Positions 1 through 6,302 are shown, numbered from the stretch's first letter. The stretch is DNA of 7,267 nucleotides from Actinomycetes bacterium (GCA_023389545.1 JAEWEI010000234.1:1-7267), one strand, 5' to 3'. Translations and numbers: made by a program. Notes: generated by a model not told the origin, from the sequence alone.

Positions 1-245
1 TCGTGCTGCGACCCGAGAGCTCGGTGCACGGCATCGGCATGCGCGAGCCGCTCGACGTCGCGGTGCTCGCGGAGGACGGCACAGTCCTCGCCGTCCGGGT
101 GCTGCGCCCGTGGCGCGCGACCCTTCCGGTGCCTGGCGGGCACGCGGTGCTCGAGGCCCCGGTGGGGAGCTTCGACCGCTGGGGGCTGCGCATGGGGAGC
201 ACGGTCACGCTCGGCGTCCCTGCCGAGCGCACCGCACCCGAATGA
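1..245 (+). CDS. DUF192 family protein, C-terminal part (5' end outside window)
   Basis: The frame is open from the left edge to a TGA at 243-245. A GTG at position 3 could serve as a start, but the family's conserved core is already under way there, so I treat the gene as truncated by the window. The visible 80 residues follow the DUF192 (COG1430) pattern: SSVHGIGMREPLDVAVL corresponds to the family's SIHTFGMRFPIDVVFL segment, then LRPWRA, then VLEAPVGSFDRWGLRMGSTV, which matches the usual VLELPAG...GL..GD ending. Known members are small, about 110-160 residues, often exported or lipid-anchored, and of unknown biochemical role; whether this one has a signal peptide cannot be seen. The next gene starts about 210 bases downstream, so it is probably not in the same transcription unit. 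The family call is fairly sure; the function is not known. Confidence 0.7.
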   Translation, partial: VLRPESSVHGIGMREPLDVAVLAEDGTVLAVRVLRPWRATLPVPGGHAVLEAPVGSFDRWGLRMGSTVTLGVPAERTAPE

Positions 246-286
246 CCTGTCACGGCTCCAGCGTGGTGGACGGGGCGCACTCTCCC

Positions 287-306
287 CGTGGGCCCGCGGG
301 CCCACG
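287..306. repeat. Perfect 20-bp palindrome
   Basis: CGTGGGCCCG is followed directly by its exact reverse complement CGGGCCCACG, with no spacer. It lies 41 bases after the DUF192 stop and about 150 bases before the ABC start. In RNA it could form an 8-bp GC stem with a CGCG loop, but no T-run follows, so it is not a classic intrinsic terminator. As DNA, its symmetry would suit a dimeric regulator. Which role applies cannot be told from the sequence. Confidence 0.55.
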
Positions 307-446
307 CACAGGCCCAGCCGGGAGCACGGATTTGAGGCGCGGGGCCCAGCGCCCCCGCCCGGCTGTCGCATGCGCGCGCGCGAGGCGTCGGCGGTGGGCT
401 GCCACGTGCGGAAAAGGCCTTCTGGGGTGTGGGCGCCTGCCCTTAC

Positions 447-454
447 GGTGATCC
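447..454 (+). promoter_or_regulatory. Candidate ribosome binding site deciding the start of the first ABC gene
   Basis: GGTGATCC matches the 3' half of the extended Shine-Dalgarno complement (AAGGAGGTGATCC). It sits two bases before the GTG at 457, which places the implied core position about eight bases from the start. The alternative GTG at 448 lies inside this stretch and has no purine-rich site of its own. This favours 457, modestly. Confidence 0.35.
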
Positions 455-456
455 GC

Positions 457-2277
457 GTGCGTCAACTGCCCGTGCCCGACCCCGGCACCCCGCCCCTCAG
501 CTCCCCCGCGGCCTTCCTCTGGTGGGTGGCGCGGCGGCAGGCGGCCCTGCTGACAGCGGGCGTCGGCGTCGGGATCGTGGGAGCCGTCGCGGCAGCGGTC
601 ATGCCCTACCTGGTCGGCAGGATCGTCGACGGCGGGCTCGAGCACGGGCTGGGCGCCGAACTGTGGAAGGGCTGCGCGGTGCTCGCCGCCGTGGGCCTGG
701 TCCAGGTCGTGTCCAACGTGTGGGGGCACCGCCTCGACGTCGAGAACTGGCTGCGGTCGGCCTACCGCACCTCCCAGCTCGTGGGGCACCACGTCACCCG
801 CACCGGCGACCGCGTCACCGCCGAGCTGCCCACCGGCGAGGTCGTGGCCACCGTCGCCACCGACAGCCACTGGCTCGGCGAGCTGTACGCCAACGCGGCG
901 CGGGCCGTTGGCTCGGTGTTCGCCTACGGGGTGATCGCCGTGGTCCTCATGCGCACCTCGACGCCGCTGGGGCTGCTCGTGCTGCTCGGCCTGCCCGTGG
1001 TCGTCGTCTCCCTCGCGTTCCTCGTCAAGCCGCTGCAACGGCGCCAGCTCGCCCAGCGCGAGGCCCAGGGGCGGCTCACCACTCTCGGCGCCGACACCGT
1101 CTCCGGGCTGCGGATCCTGCGGGGCATCGGCGGCGAGGAGGTGTTCGCCGGGCGCTACCGCGCGCAGTCCCAGGAGGTGCGCAAGGCGGGAGTCCACGTC
1201 GCCCAGACGCAGTCGCTGCTCGACGCGCTGCAGACCCTGCTGCCCGGCGCCTTCCTCGCGATCGTCGTGTGGGTGGGCTCGCACCTGGCCATCGCCGGCG
1301 AGATCACCACCGGGCAGCTCGTCGCGTGCTACGGCTTCGCCGCGTACCTCACCCAGCCGCTGTGGACCGCCGTGGAGATGATGCGGATCGTCACCCGAGT
1401 GGTGGTCGGCACCCGCAAGATGCTCGCGGTGCTCCGCGTGCCCGAGGTCGCCGACACCGCCGGCTCGGACGACAGCGCAGCGCGCCCGGGCCCCGCGGAC
1501 GAGATCGTCGACGAGGGCAGCGGCCTCGTGGTGCGGCCCGGCCTGCTGCTGGCCGTGGTGAGCGCCGACCCCGACGAGTCGGCGGCGCTCGCCCTGCGGC
1601 TCGGCCGGTTCGGCGCGCCCGAGGCCGAGCCGGGACCGCGCCCCGCGGTGCGCTGGGGCGCGGCGTCGCTGGACGACCTGCCACTGTCCGAGATCCGCGA
1701 GCGCATCGTCATCGCAGAGTCCACGCCCACCCTGTTCACCGGGCCCTTCGCCGAGGAGCTCGACGTGCGCGGCCGCGCGACCGAGGCCGAGATGCTCGCC
1801 GCGCTCCACGTGGCCGACGCCGCCGACGTGCTCGACTCCGTGCCCGGCGGCCTCGCCGGGGAGGTCGAGGAGAAGGGGCGCTCGCTCTCGGGAGGGCAGC
1901 GGCAGCGGGTCGCGCTCGCCCGGGCGCTGCTCACGGAGGCGGAGGTGCTGGTGCTCGTGGAGCCCACCAGCGCCGTTGACGCGCACACCGAGTCCCGGAT
2001 CGCGCGCCGCCTGGCCCACGCCCGGGCAGGCCGCACCACAGTGCTCGTCACCGCGAGCCCGCTGGTGCTCGACGTGGCCGACGAGGTCGCGCTGCTGGTC
2101 GACGGGCAGATCGTCGCCCGGGGCCGGCACCGCGAGCTGATGGACGGCCACGACACCGCCTCCCAGGCCTACCGCGCGGTCGTCTCCCGCACCTCGGGCG
2201 AGGACGCAGGCGCCCCCGACACCACGACCGGCGCCGCGCCGACCAAGGAGGACAGCCGTGAAGCTGCCCGTCGCTGA
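457..2277 (+). CDS. ABC exporter half-transporter with a degenerate ATPase domain
   Basis: A 606-residue protein if started at GTG 457 (alternatives: GTG 448 or ATG 370). The N-terminal part (about residues 25-300) is a type IV exporter membrane domain with long hydrophobic stretches near 29-50, 72-88, 151-189 and 258-298. The nucleotide-binding domain follows from about 345. It keeps an intact signature LSGGQRQR (477-484) and the D-loop SAVD (505-508). The other ATP-handling motifs are altered. Where Walker A (GxxGxGKST) belongs there is VSADPDESA (about 367-375), with no lysine or glycine loop. The Q-loop glutamine position reads serine in ESTPTLF. Walker B reads LVLVEP, with valine for the aspartate but the glutamate kept. 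The H-loop reads VTASP, with alanine for histidine. The strand and A-loop region before Walker A is also short. It overlaps the next gene by 20 bp and surely pairs with its product. The substrate is unknown. Confidence 0.9.
   Translation: MRQLPVPDPGTPPLSSPAAFLWWVARRQAALLTAGVGVGIVGAVAAAVMPYLVGRIVDGGLEHGLGAELWKGCAVLAAVGLVQVVSNVWGHRLDVENWLRSAYRTSQLVGHHVTRTGDRVTAELPTGEVVATVATDSHWLGELYANAARAVGSVFAYGVIAVVLMRTSTPLGLLVLLGLPVVVVSLAFLVKPLQRRQLAQREAQGRLTTLGADTVSGLRILRGIGGEEVFAGRYRAQSQEVRKAGVHVAQTQSLLDALQTLLPGAFLAIVVWVGSHLAIAGEITTGQLVACYGFAAYLTQPLWTAVEMMRIVTRVVVGTRKMLAVLRVPEVADTAGSDDSAARPGPADEIVDEGSGLVVRPGLLLAVVSADPDESAALALRLGRFGAPEAEPGPRPAVRWGAASLDDLPLSEIRERIVIAESTPTLFTGPFAEELDVRGRATEAEMLAALHVADAADVLDSVPGGLAGEVEEKGRSLSGGQRQRVALARALLTEAEVLVLVEPTSAVDAHTESRIARRLAHARAGRTTVLVTASPLVLDVADEVALLVDGQIVARGRHRELMDGHDTASQAYRAVVSRTSGEDAGAPDTTTGAAPTKEDSREAARR
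2245..2252 (+). promoter_or_regulatory. Strong ribosome binding site for the second ABC gene
   Basis: AAGGAGGA, a near-perfect Shine-Dalgarno sequence, ends five bases before the GTG at 2258. It lies inside the coding sequence of the first ABC gene, so translation of the two subunits is probably coupled, suiting a 1:1 heterodimer. It fixes the start of the second gene well. Confidence 0.8.
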
Positions 2278-3991
2278 CGGACCCACGCTGCGCCGCCACA
2301 CCGGCCGGCTGCTCAGCAGGCATCGCCGCGCGCTGGTGTGGGTGGTGCTGCTCAACGCCTTGGCCGCGAGCGCCGGGCTGGCCGGACCGTGGCTGCTCGG
2401 CCGGCTGGTCGACGCCGTGTCCCAGGGCGCCGACGGCGGCTACGTCAACCGCACCGTCGCCGTGCTCGCCATCGCCGTGCTCGCGCAGACCGGGCTGGTC
2501 CGGTACGCGCAGCGCTCCGCGATGGTGCTCGGGGAGACGGTCTTCGCCGAGCTCCGCGAGGAGTTCCTCACCACCGTGACGCGGCTGCCGCTGTCCACCG
2601 TCGAGCGGGCGGGGACGGGCGACCTCGTCTCGCGCACCACCACCGACATCGACCGGGTGCAGCACACCGTCCGCTTCGGCGTCCCCCGGGTGCTCGTGAC
2701 GGGTGTGACGATCGTGCTGACGCTCGTCGCCGCGCTGGCCACCAACCTCCTGGTCGCTGTCGCGCTGTTCGCCGGCGCGCCCCTGCTCGTCGGCGTCTGC
2801 CGCTGGTACCTGCGGCGGGCCACCCCGGCCTACCTCGCGGAGGGCGCGTCGTACGCCACGATCAGCGGCTCCATCACCGAGTCGGTGGAGGGCGCGCGGA
2901 CCATCGACGCGCTCGGGCTCGGGGCTCGCCGGCGGGCCCGCCTCAACCGGGACATCGGCGTGGCGTTCGAGGCGGAGAAGCGCACGCTGTGGCTGCGCTC
3001 TGTGCTGTTCCCCGGCATCGACCTGGCGTTCCTCCTGCCCGTGGTCGCGGTGCTCGTCTGGGGGGCGCACCTGATCTCCACGGGCCAGGCCACCGTCGGC
3101 GCCGTCACCACGATCACGCTGTACGCGGTGCAGGTCATCCAGCCCATCGGCGAGTTGATCTTCTGGCTCGACGAGATCCAGGTGGGCGCGACCTCGCTCG
3201 CGCGCATCGTCGGCGTCGCCGACGTCCCCCCGGACCGCCAGCGCGGCGACGCACAGCCAGTCGACGAGCACCTCGTCGGCCGCGGCGTCCGGTACGCCTA
3301 CCGCGAGGGTCACGACGTGCTGCACGGGGTGGACCTCGACCTGCGCGTCGGCGAGCGGCTCGCCGTCGTCGGGCCCTCGGGCGCCGGCAAGTCGACGCTC
3401 GGCCGCATGCTCGCGGGCGTGCATCCGCCCACCGGCGGCTCGGTGAGCGTCGGCGGGGTGCCCCTCGTGGAGCTGCCGCTTGACGCGCTGCGCGGGCACG
3501 TCGCCCTCGTCACCCAGGAGCACCACGTCTTCGTCGGCTCCGTCGCCGAGAACCTGCGGCTCGCGGCGGAGGCGGCCGACGACGACGCGCTCGAGCGGGC
3601 GCTGCGGGCCGTGGACGCCTGGGACTGGGTCGAGGCCCTGCCCGAGGGGCTCGGCACAGTGGTCGGATCGGGCGGCGCGTCGCTGACGCCCGCGCAGGCG
3701 CAGCAGATCGCCCTGGCGCGGCTCGTGCTGCTCGACCCGCACACCCTTGTGCTGGACGAGGCGACGTCGCTGCTGGACCCGCGCGCGGCCCGGCACCTGG
3801 AACGGTCGCTGTCGGCAGTGCTCGACGGGCGCACCGTCGTGGCCATCGCGCACCGCCTGCACACCGCGCACGACGCGGACCGGGTCGCCGTGGTCGACGC
3901 CGGGCGGATCACCGAGATCGGCTCCCATGACGAGCTGGTCGCGGCCGGCGGCGAGTACGCGGCGCTGTGGCGCTCCTGGCAGAGCGACTGA
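2258..3991 (+). CDS. ABC exporter half-transporter with the catalytic ATPase domain
   Basis: A 577-residue protein starting at GTG 2258 behind a strong AAGGAGGA site. The membrane domain covers about residues 20-315, with hydrophobic segments near 25-48, 64-80, 143-180 and 250-295. The ATPase domain has an aromatic A-loop (YAY, 346-348), Walker A GPSGAGKST (372-380), Q-loop Gln420, Walker B TLVLDE (496-501) and H-loop His532, all intact. The signature is LTPAQ (476-480) instead of LSGGQ. In an ABC dimer each site is made of one subunit's Walker A/B/H and the other's signature. So this protein's Walker motifs plus the partner's LSGGQ form a proper catalytic site, while the opposite site is defective on both faces. 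The family exports drugs, lipids or peptides; no substrate can be assigned here. A tandem duplication spans its stop codon. Confidence 0.93.
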   Translation: MKLPVADGPTLRRHTGRLLSRHRRALVWVVLLNALAASAGLAGPWLLGRLVDAVSQGADGGYVNRTVAVLAIAVLAQTGLVRYAQRSAMVLGETVFAELREEFLTTVTRLPLSTVERAGTGDLVSRTTTDIDRVQHTVRFGVPRVLVTGVTIVLTLVAALATNLLVAVALFAGAPLLVGVCRWYLRRATPAYLAEGASYATISGSITESVEGARTIDALGLGARRRARLNRDIGVAFEAEKRTLWLRSVLFPGIDLAFLLPVVAVLVWGAHLISTGQATVGAVTTITLYAVQVIQPIGELIFWLDEIQVGATSLARIVGVADVPPDRQRGDAQPVDEHLVGRGVRYAYREGHDVLHGVDLDLRVGERLAVVGPSGAGKSTLGRMLAGVHPPTGGSVSVGGVPLVELPLDALRGHVALVTQEHHVFVGSVAENLRLAAEAADDDALERALRAVDAWDWVEALPEGLGTVVGSGGASLTPAQAQQIALARLVLLDPHTLVLDEATSLLDPRAARHLERSLSAVLDGRTVVAIAHRLHTAHDADRVAVVDAGRITEIGSHDELVAAGGEYAALWRSWQSD

Positions 3992-4011
3992 CTCCTGGGC
4001 AGAGCGACTGA
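3973..4011 (+). repeat. 19/20-bp tandem duplication across the ABC stop codon
   Basis: Copy 1 (3973-3991) reads CTCCTGGCAGAGCGACTGA and ends with the TGA stop of the second ABC gene. Copy 2 (3992-4011) follows directly and is identical except for one extra G in the GG run. Because of the 20-base offset, the second TGA is not in frame with the ABC gene. It fills over half of the 36-base gap before the convergent GNAT gene. Confidence 0.85.
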
Positions 4012-4027
4012 GGGCGGCGCCGCGCGC

Positions 4028-4636
4028 TCAGACGGGCACGTCGGTGAGCCGGCCCAGGTAGGTGACGTCCTCGTCGCTCGCCGCGTCGATCCGGTGGAAG
4101 CCGAGCCGGGCGTAGAACCGCAAGGCGCCCGCGTTCTCGTTCGCGACCCCCAGGTGCACGGCGGGGACCCCGCGCTCGGCGAGGGCGCCGAGGAACGCCC
4201 GCATCAGCTCGCGTCCGTGGCCGGCGCCCTGGTGCTCGGGCAGGAGGTCGATGTGCAGGTGGGCCGGGTAGTCGGCGAGCGCGCCGCGCACGCTCTGCTC
4301 CGGGTGGTGGAGCTGGTCCACCAGCCAGTCCTCGGCGGTGGTGGGGGCCTCGACCCGAGGGTGGCGCGCGGCGACGAGCGGGAGCCAATGCCGCCGGTAG
4401 GCCGCCGCCCACGCCTGGGTGTCGGCGGTGCCGAGGATATAGCCGACGGCGCGGTCGCCGTCGTCGAGCACGAAGGCCAGCTCGGGCTCAAGGTGCAGGT
4501 ACGGCCCGGCGTACACATCGGGCAGCAGGTCGTCGTCGCTGTACCACCCTCGCGCGTCCGACCCCGCGGCGCCTGTGCGCACACACACGTCGTACACGTC
4601 CTGCCGGTCGAAGGACTCATACGACCTGACGAACAC
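4028..4636 (-). CDS. GNAT family N-acetyltransferase, resembling the acetyltransferase-like domain of O-GlcNAcase
   Basis: A 202-residue protein starting at a GTG (complement of 4634-4636), preceded by GAAGGAGA at a good distance. The C-terminal half has the GNAT acetyl-CoA fold: beta strand HLHIDLLPEHQ (127-136), the pyrophosphate loop QGAGHG (136-141) leading into a helix, and the C-terminal motif NENAGALRFYARLGF (167-181). The N-terminal part (CVRTGAAGSDAR, then VYAGPYLHLEPELAFVLDD and GYILGTADT) resembles, from memory, the acetyltransferase-like domain attached to animal O-GlcNAcase and its stand-alone bacterial relatives. It should transfer acetyl from acetyl-CoA to an amine in the cytoplasm; the acceptor is unknown. 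It converges on the ABC operon with a 36-base gap and diverges from the ArfB-like gene. The GNAT call is sure; the subfamily is moderately so. Confidence 0.88.
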   Translation of the reverse strand: MFVRSYESFDRQDVYDVCVRTGAAGSDARGWYSDDDLLPDVYAGPYLHLEPELAFVLDDGDRAVGYILGTADTQAWAAAYRRHWLPLVAARHPRVEAPTTAEDWLVDQLHHPEQSVRGALADYPAHLHIDLLPEHQGAGHGRELMRAFLGALAERGVPAVHLGVANENAGALRFYARLGFHRIDAASDEDVTYLGRLTDVPV

Positions 4637-4640
4637 GCGG

Positions 4641-4648
4641 TCTCCTTC
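4641..4648 (-). promoter_or_regulatory. Ribosome binding site of the GNAT gene
   Basis: On the minus strand GAAGGAGA ends four bases before the GTG start at 4636. This strong site supports that start over an internal codon. Confidence 0.75.
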
Positions 4649-4729
4649 GACGGTGCGACGCCGGGACCTGGACCCGGCGCTGCGAGTATGCCCGTGACAG
4701 ACCCCCGCGCGGTAGCGAATCCTGGACGC

Positions 4730-5158
4730 ATGTTCGGATCACGACGACTGCGCGGTGGCGCCACGCTCCCGCCCGAGGCGCTCGCCTGGCGCTTCTCGCG
4801 GTCGAGCGGTCCCGGAGGGCAGTCGGTGAACACCGCCGACTCGCGGGTCGAGCTGTCGGTGGACCTCACAGCGATCGGATGGACGAGTCCCACGCAACTC
4901 GAGCGGGTGCGCGAGCGGCTGGCGGCCCGGCTGGTCGACGACGTGCTCACGGTCGCCGCGTCGGAGCACCGCTCGCAGCTCCGGAACCGGGAGGCTGCGC
5001 TCGCGCGGGCGCAGGCGCTGCTCGACGACGCTCTCGCGCCCCCGCCGCCGCCGCGCCGCGCGACTCGGGCCAGCCGCTCCTCTCGCGAGCGCCGCGCTCA
5101 GGGAGAGCGGCGCCGGCGCGCGGTCAAGGAGCTGCGGAGACGCCCTTCTGCTGGGTGA
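4730..5158 (+). CDS. arfB: ArfB/YaeJ-like peptidyl-tRNA hydrolase (release-factor-like GGQ domain protein)
   Basis: A 142-residue protein from ATG 4730; an in-frame ATG at 4688 would add 14 residues. Residues 20-42 (WRFSRSSGPGGQSVNT, then SRVEL) are the class I release factor catalytic core, with the GGQ at 29-31 that triggers hydrolysis of peptidyl-tRNA in the ribosome. The protein lacks the codon-recognition domains of full release factors and ends in an Ala/Pro linker and a very basic tail (109-138). In the family, such a tail enters the empty mRNA channel of stalled ribosomes. About 140 residues is the normal length for ArfB, and EHRSQLRNREAAL matches the conserved end of the domain. Neither candidate start has a strong Shine-Dalgarno site; I prefer 4730 because homologues start close to the core. 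The last 35 bases overlap the convergent SURF1 gene. Role: rescue of ribosomes on messages without a stop codon. Confidence 0.88.
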   Translation: MFGSRRLRGGATLPPEALAWRFSRSSGPGGQSVNTADSRVELSVDLTAIGWTSPTQLERVRERLAARLVDDVLTVAASEHRSQLRNREAALARAQALLDDALAPPPPPRRATRASRSSRERRAQGERRRRAVKELRRRPSAG

Positions 5159-6083
5159 CGGCCTGCTGGGTGACCGCCTGCGGCTCGCCCGTCGCAGGCC
5201 CGTCACCCGCGGCCTCGTCGCGGACCAGCCGGATCCACACGAAGAGCGCGAAGCCGCCGAAGATCCACCACTGGGCGGCGTACGCGAGGTTCTGGATGTT
5301 CATGCCCGAGCCGGAGCGGGTGGGCGCCGGCACGAGCTCGAGCCCGGCGCTGTGCGCGGGGTCCGCGGGCGACGCGTCGGCGAGGACGACATACCCCGTC
5401 CAGATGGGGCCGGCCCAGGAGCCGAGCAGCTCGGCGGAGCTGATCGCGTCGACCCGGCCCGCGGGCTGCCCGCCGAGCCCCGGTCCCTCTGAGGCCTGCA
5501 GGTAGCCGGTGACGGTGACCTCGCCGGTGGGGACGGCGAGCGCCGCGGCGTCGTCGGGGTCGGCCACCCAGCCGCGCACCACGGGCAGCACCGGCGCCGC
5601 CTCCCCCACGTCGTTGCCGGGAGTGGACGGCAGGGTGTCGGTGACCCGCAGGGGCGTGAGCACCAGGCAGCCCGCCTCCTCGCCGATCGACCGCTCCACC
5701 ACGAGGAGCTGGCCGTCGGGCTCGTACACGCCGCGCGCCACCACCTGCTGGCCGACGAGCTCGCCGGCGAAGCTGGTCTGGGGAGCGAACACGGCTCCGA
5801 TGTCCTGTGGGGGGCGCGCCTCGCGCTCGGCCTGCTCTTGCGCCTCGTCGGCGCCGCCGCGGATCTCGGCCCGGTCGAGCTGCCACATGCCGAGGCGCGC
5901 GCACACCACGGCGGCCAGCAGCAGCGCCGCGAGCAGCACCAGCATCCGGGGCCGCACCGCGGCGCGCAGGAACGTGGTGGGCGCCACGGGTGGGGTCGAC
6001 GCACCGGCTGGCGTCACGGGCGACGGTGGCGCGGAGGGCGGCGTCACAGAGGGCGGTGTCGCGGAGGGCGGGTTCGCGGGCAC
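5124..6083 (-). CDS. SURF1 family cytochrome oxidase assembly protein
   Basis: A 319-residue membrane protein starting at a GTG (complement of 6081-6083). It has the family's two-helix layout: a Pro/Ser/Thr-rich cytoplasmic N-terminus (1-40), helix 1 at about 47-65 running into the signature ARLGMWQLDR (62-71), a large external domain (about 72-260), then NIQNLAYAAQWWIFG (262-276) leading into helix 2 (about 270-287). The external domain carries the expected VARGVYEPDGQLLV and LPVVRGWV strands. SURF1 helps build heme-copper cytochrome c oxidase, probably by handling heme a. No other oxidase gene is visible in the window. The soluble tails hold low-complexity pentapeptide repeats: PPSAT/PPSVT/PPSAP at the start and QAVTQ twice near the end. 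No strong Shine-Dalgarno is seen (GGTGAG nearby is a weak candidate). Its 3' end overlaps the ArfB-like gene by 35 bp. Confidence 0.92.
   Translation of the reverse strand: MPANPPSATPPSVTPPSAPPSPVTPAGASTPPVAPTTFLRAAVRPRMLVLLAALLLAAVVCARLGMWQLDRAEIRGGADEAQEQAEREARPPQDIGAVFAPQTSFAGELVGQQVVARGVYEPDGQLLVVERSIGEEAGCLVLTPLRVTDTLPSTPGNDVGEAAPVLPVVRGWVADPDDAAALAVPTGEVTVTGYLQASEGPGLGGQPAGRVDAISSAELLGSWAGPIWTGYVVLADASPADPAHSAGLELVPAPTRSGSGMNIQNLAYAAQWWIFGGFALFVWIRLVRDEAAGDGPATGEPQAVTQQAVTQQKGVSAAP
5148..5177 (-). repeat. 15-bp tandem repeat, two copies, spanning the ArfB-like stop codon
   Basis: On the plus strand CTGCTGGGTGACGGC (5148-5162) is followed by CTGCTGGGTGACCGC (5163-5177), one base different. 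On the minus strand it encodes two QAVTQ-type pentapeptides in the SURF1 C-terminal tail. On the plus strand copy 1 contains the TGA of the ArfB-like gene (5156-5158), and copy 2 supplies a second TGA (5171-5173) in the same frame. Confidence 0.85.
6031..6075 (-). repeat. 15-bp tandem repeat, three copies, in the SURF1 N-terminal coding region
   Basis: Three 15-base units on the plus strand: GCGGAGGGCGGCGTC (6031-6045), ACAGAGGGCGGTGTC (6046-6060) and GCGGAGGGCGGGTTC (6061-6075). They share the core GAGGGCGG and keep frame, encoding a PPS-x-x pentapeptide series in the N-terminal tail of SURF1. The length should be prone to change between strains. Confidence 0.75.
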
Positions 6084-6144
6084 GGCTCACCGTAACCCGG
6101 CCAGGCACGCCCGCGGGGCCCGCACACCCCGCCGGAGAACCGGT

Positions 6145-6155
6145 GTGACGGTCAC
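6145..6155. repeat. Short dyad GTGAC-G-GTCAC, possible operator
   Basis: A perfect 5-bp inverted repeat around one base, about 62 bases upstream of the SURF1 start. The half-sites recall CRP/FNR-type sites, but the spacing is too short for the usual TGTGA-N6-TCACA arrangement, so I name no regulator. Confidence 0.25.
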
Positions 6156-6251
6156 GACATGCCGGCACTGCGCCAAAGGCGCGACGGCCGTCCCCACACC
6201 CTCCTCGACGGTGAGTTCGACCACATACGCGCTACTTGGCGAGGCGGAGAA

Positions 6252-6302
6252 CACAGCCCGACCTGGGCGGCGACCCGCACGGCCCGCACGAACCGGGCTG
6301 TG
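6252..6302. repeat. 9-bp inverted repeat around a 33-base GC-rich spacer
   Basis: CACAGCCCG (6252-6260) and its exact reverse complement CGGGCTGTG (6294-6302) flank 33 bases that contain two direct copies of CCCGCACG. As RNA on the plus strand it could form a long hairpin upstream of the phosphoketolase gene. It matches no riboswitch family I can recognise. Confidence 0.35.

Larger units (their letters stand above)
246..456. other. Non-coding gap between the DUF192 gene and the ABC operon
   Basis: About 210 bases without a credible gene. An upstream ATG at 370 is in frame with the ABC gene, but the residues it would add (370-456) are not hydrophobic, domain-like or family-like, so I read them as non-coding. 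The gap holds a perfect 20-bp palindrome at 287-306, two direct copies of GGCCCAGC at 311-318 and 343-350, and an alternating purine-pyrimidine run at 367-382. I could not identify a convincing -35/-10 pair for the ABC operon. Confidence 0.6.

Noticed and set aside
367..382. Sixteen-base alternating purine-pyrimidine run that could adopt Z-DNA
   Set aside because: Short, and such runs are expected by chance in DNA this GC-rich.
250..2355. Long minus-strand open frame (about 700 codons) opposite the first ABC gene
   Set aside because: It is Arg/Gly/His-rich with no recognisable domain and mirrors the codon pattern of the genuine ABC gene; a typical GC-rich antisense shadow.
2048..3928. Long minus-strand open frame opposite the second ABC gene
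   Set aside because: Low-complexity Asp/Arg/His-rich translation, no domain, and the plus strand clearly encodes a complete ABC protein.
4014..4023. Ten-base palindrome GCGGCGCCGC between the convergent ABC and GNAT genes as a terminator
   Set aside because: No loop space and no T-run in either direction; short GC palindromes are common here.
4685..4690. CATACT on the minus strand as a -10 element for the GNAT gene
   Set aside because: Only a partial match, with no -35 hexamer at a fitting distance.
3992..4729. Open frame continuing past the ABC stop and joining the frame of the ArfB-like gene
   Set aside because: The continuity is a by-product of GC-rich antisense to the GNAT gene; the translation has no domain before the GGQ protein begins, so no readthrough fusion is claimed.
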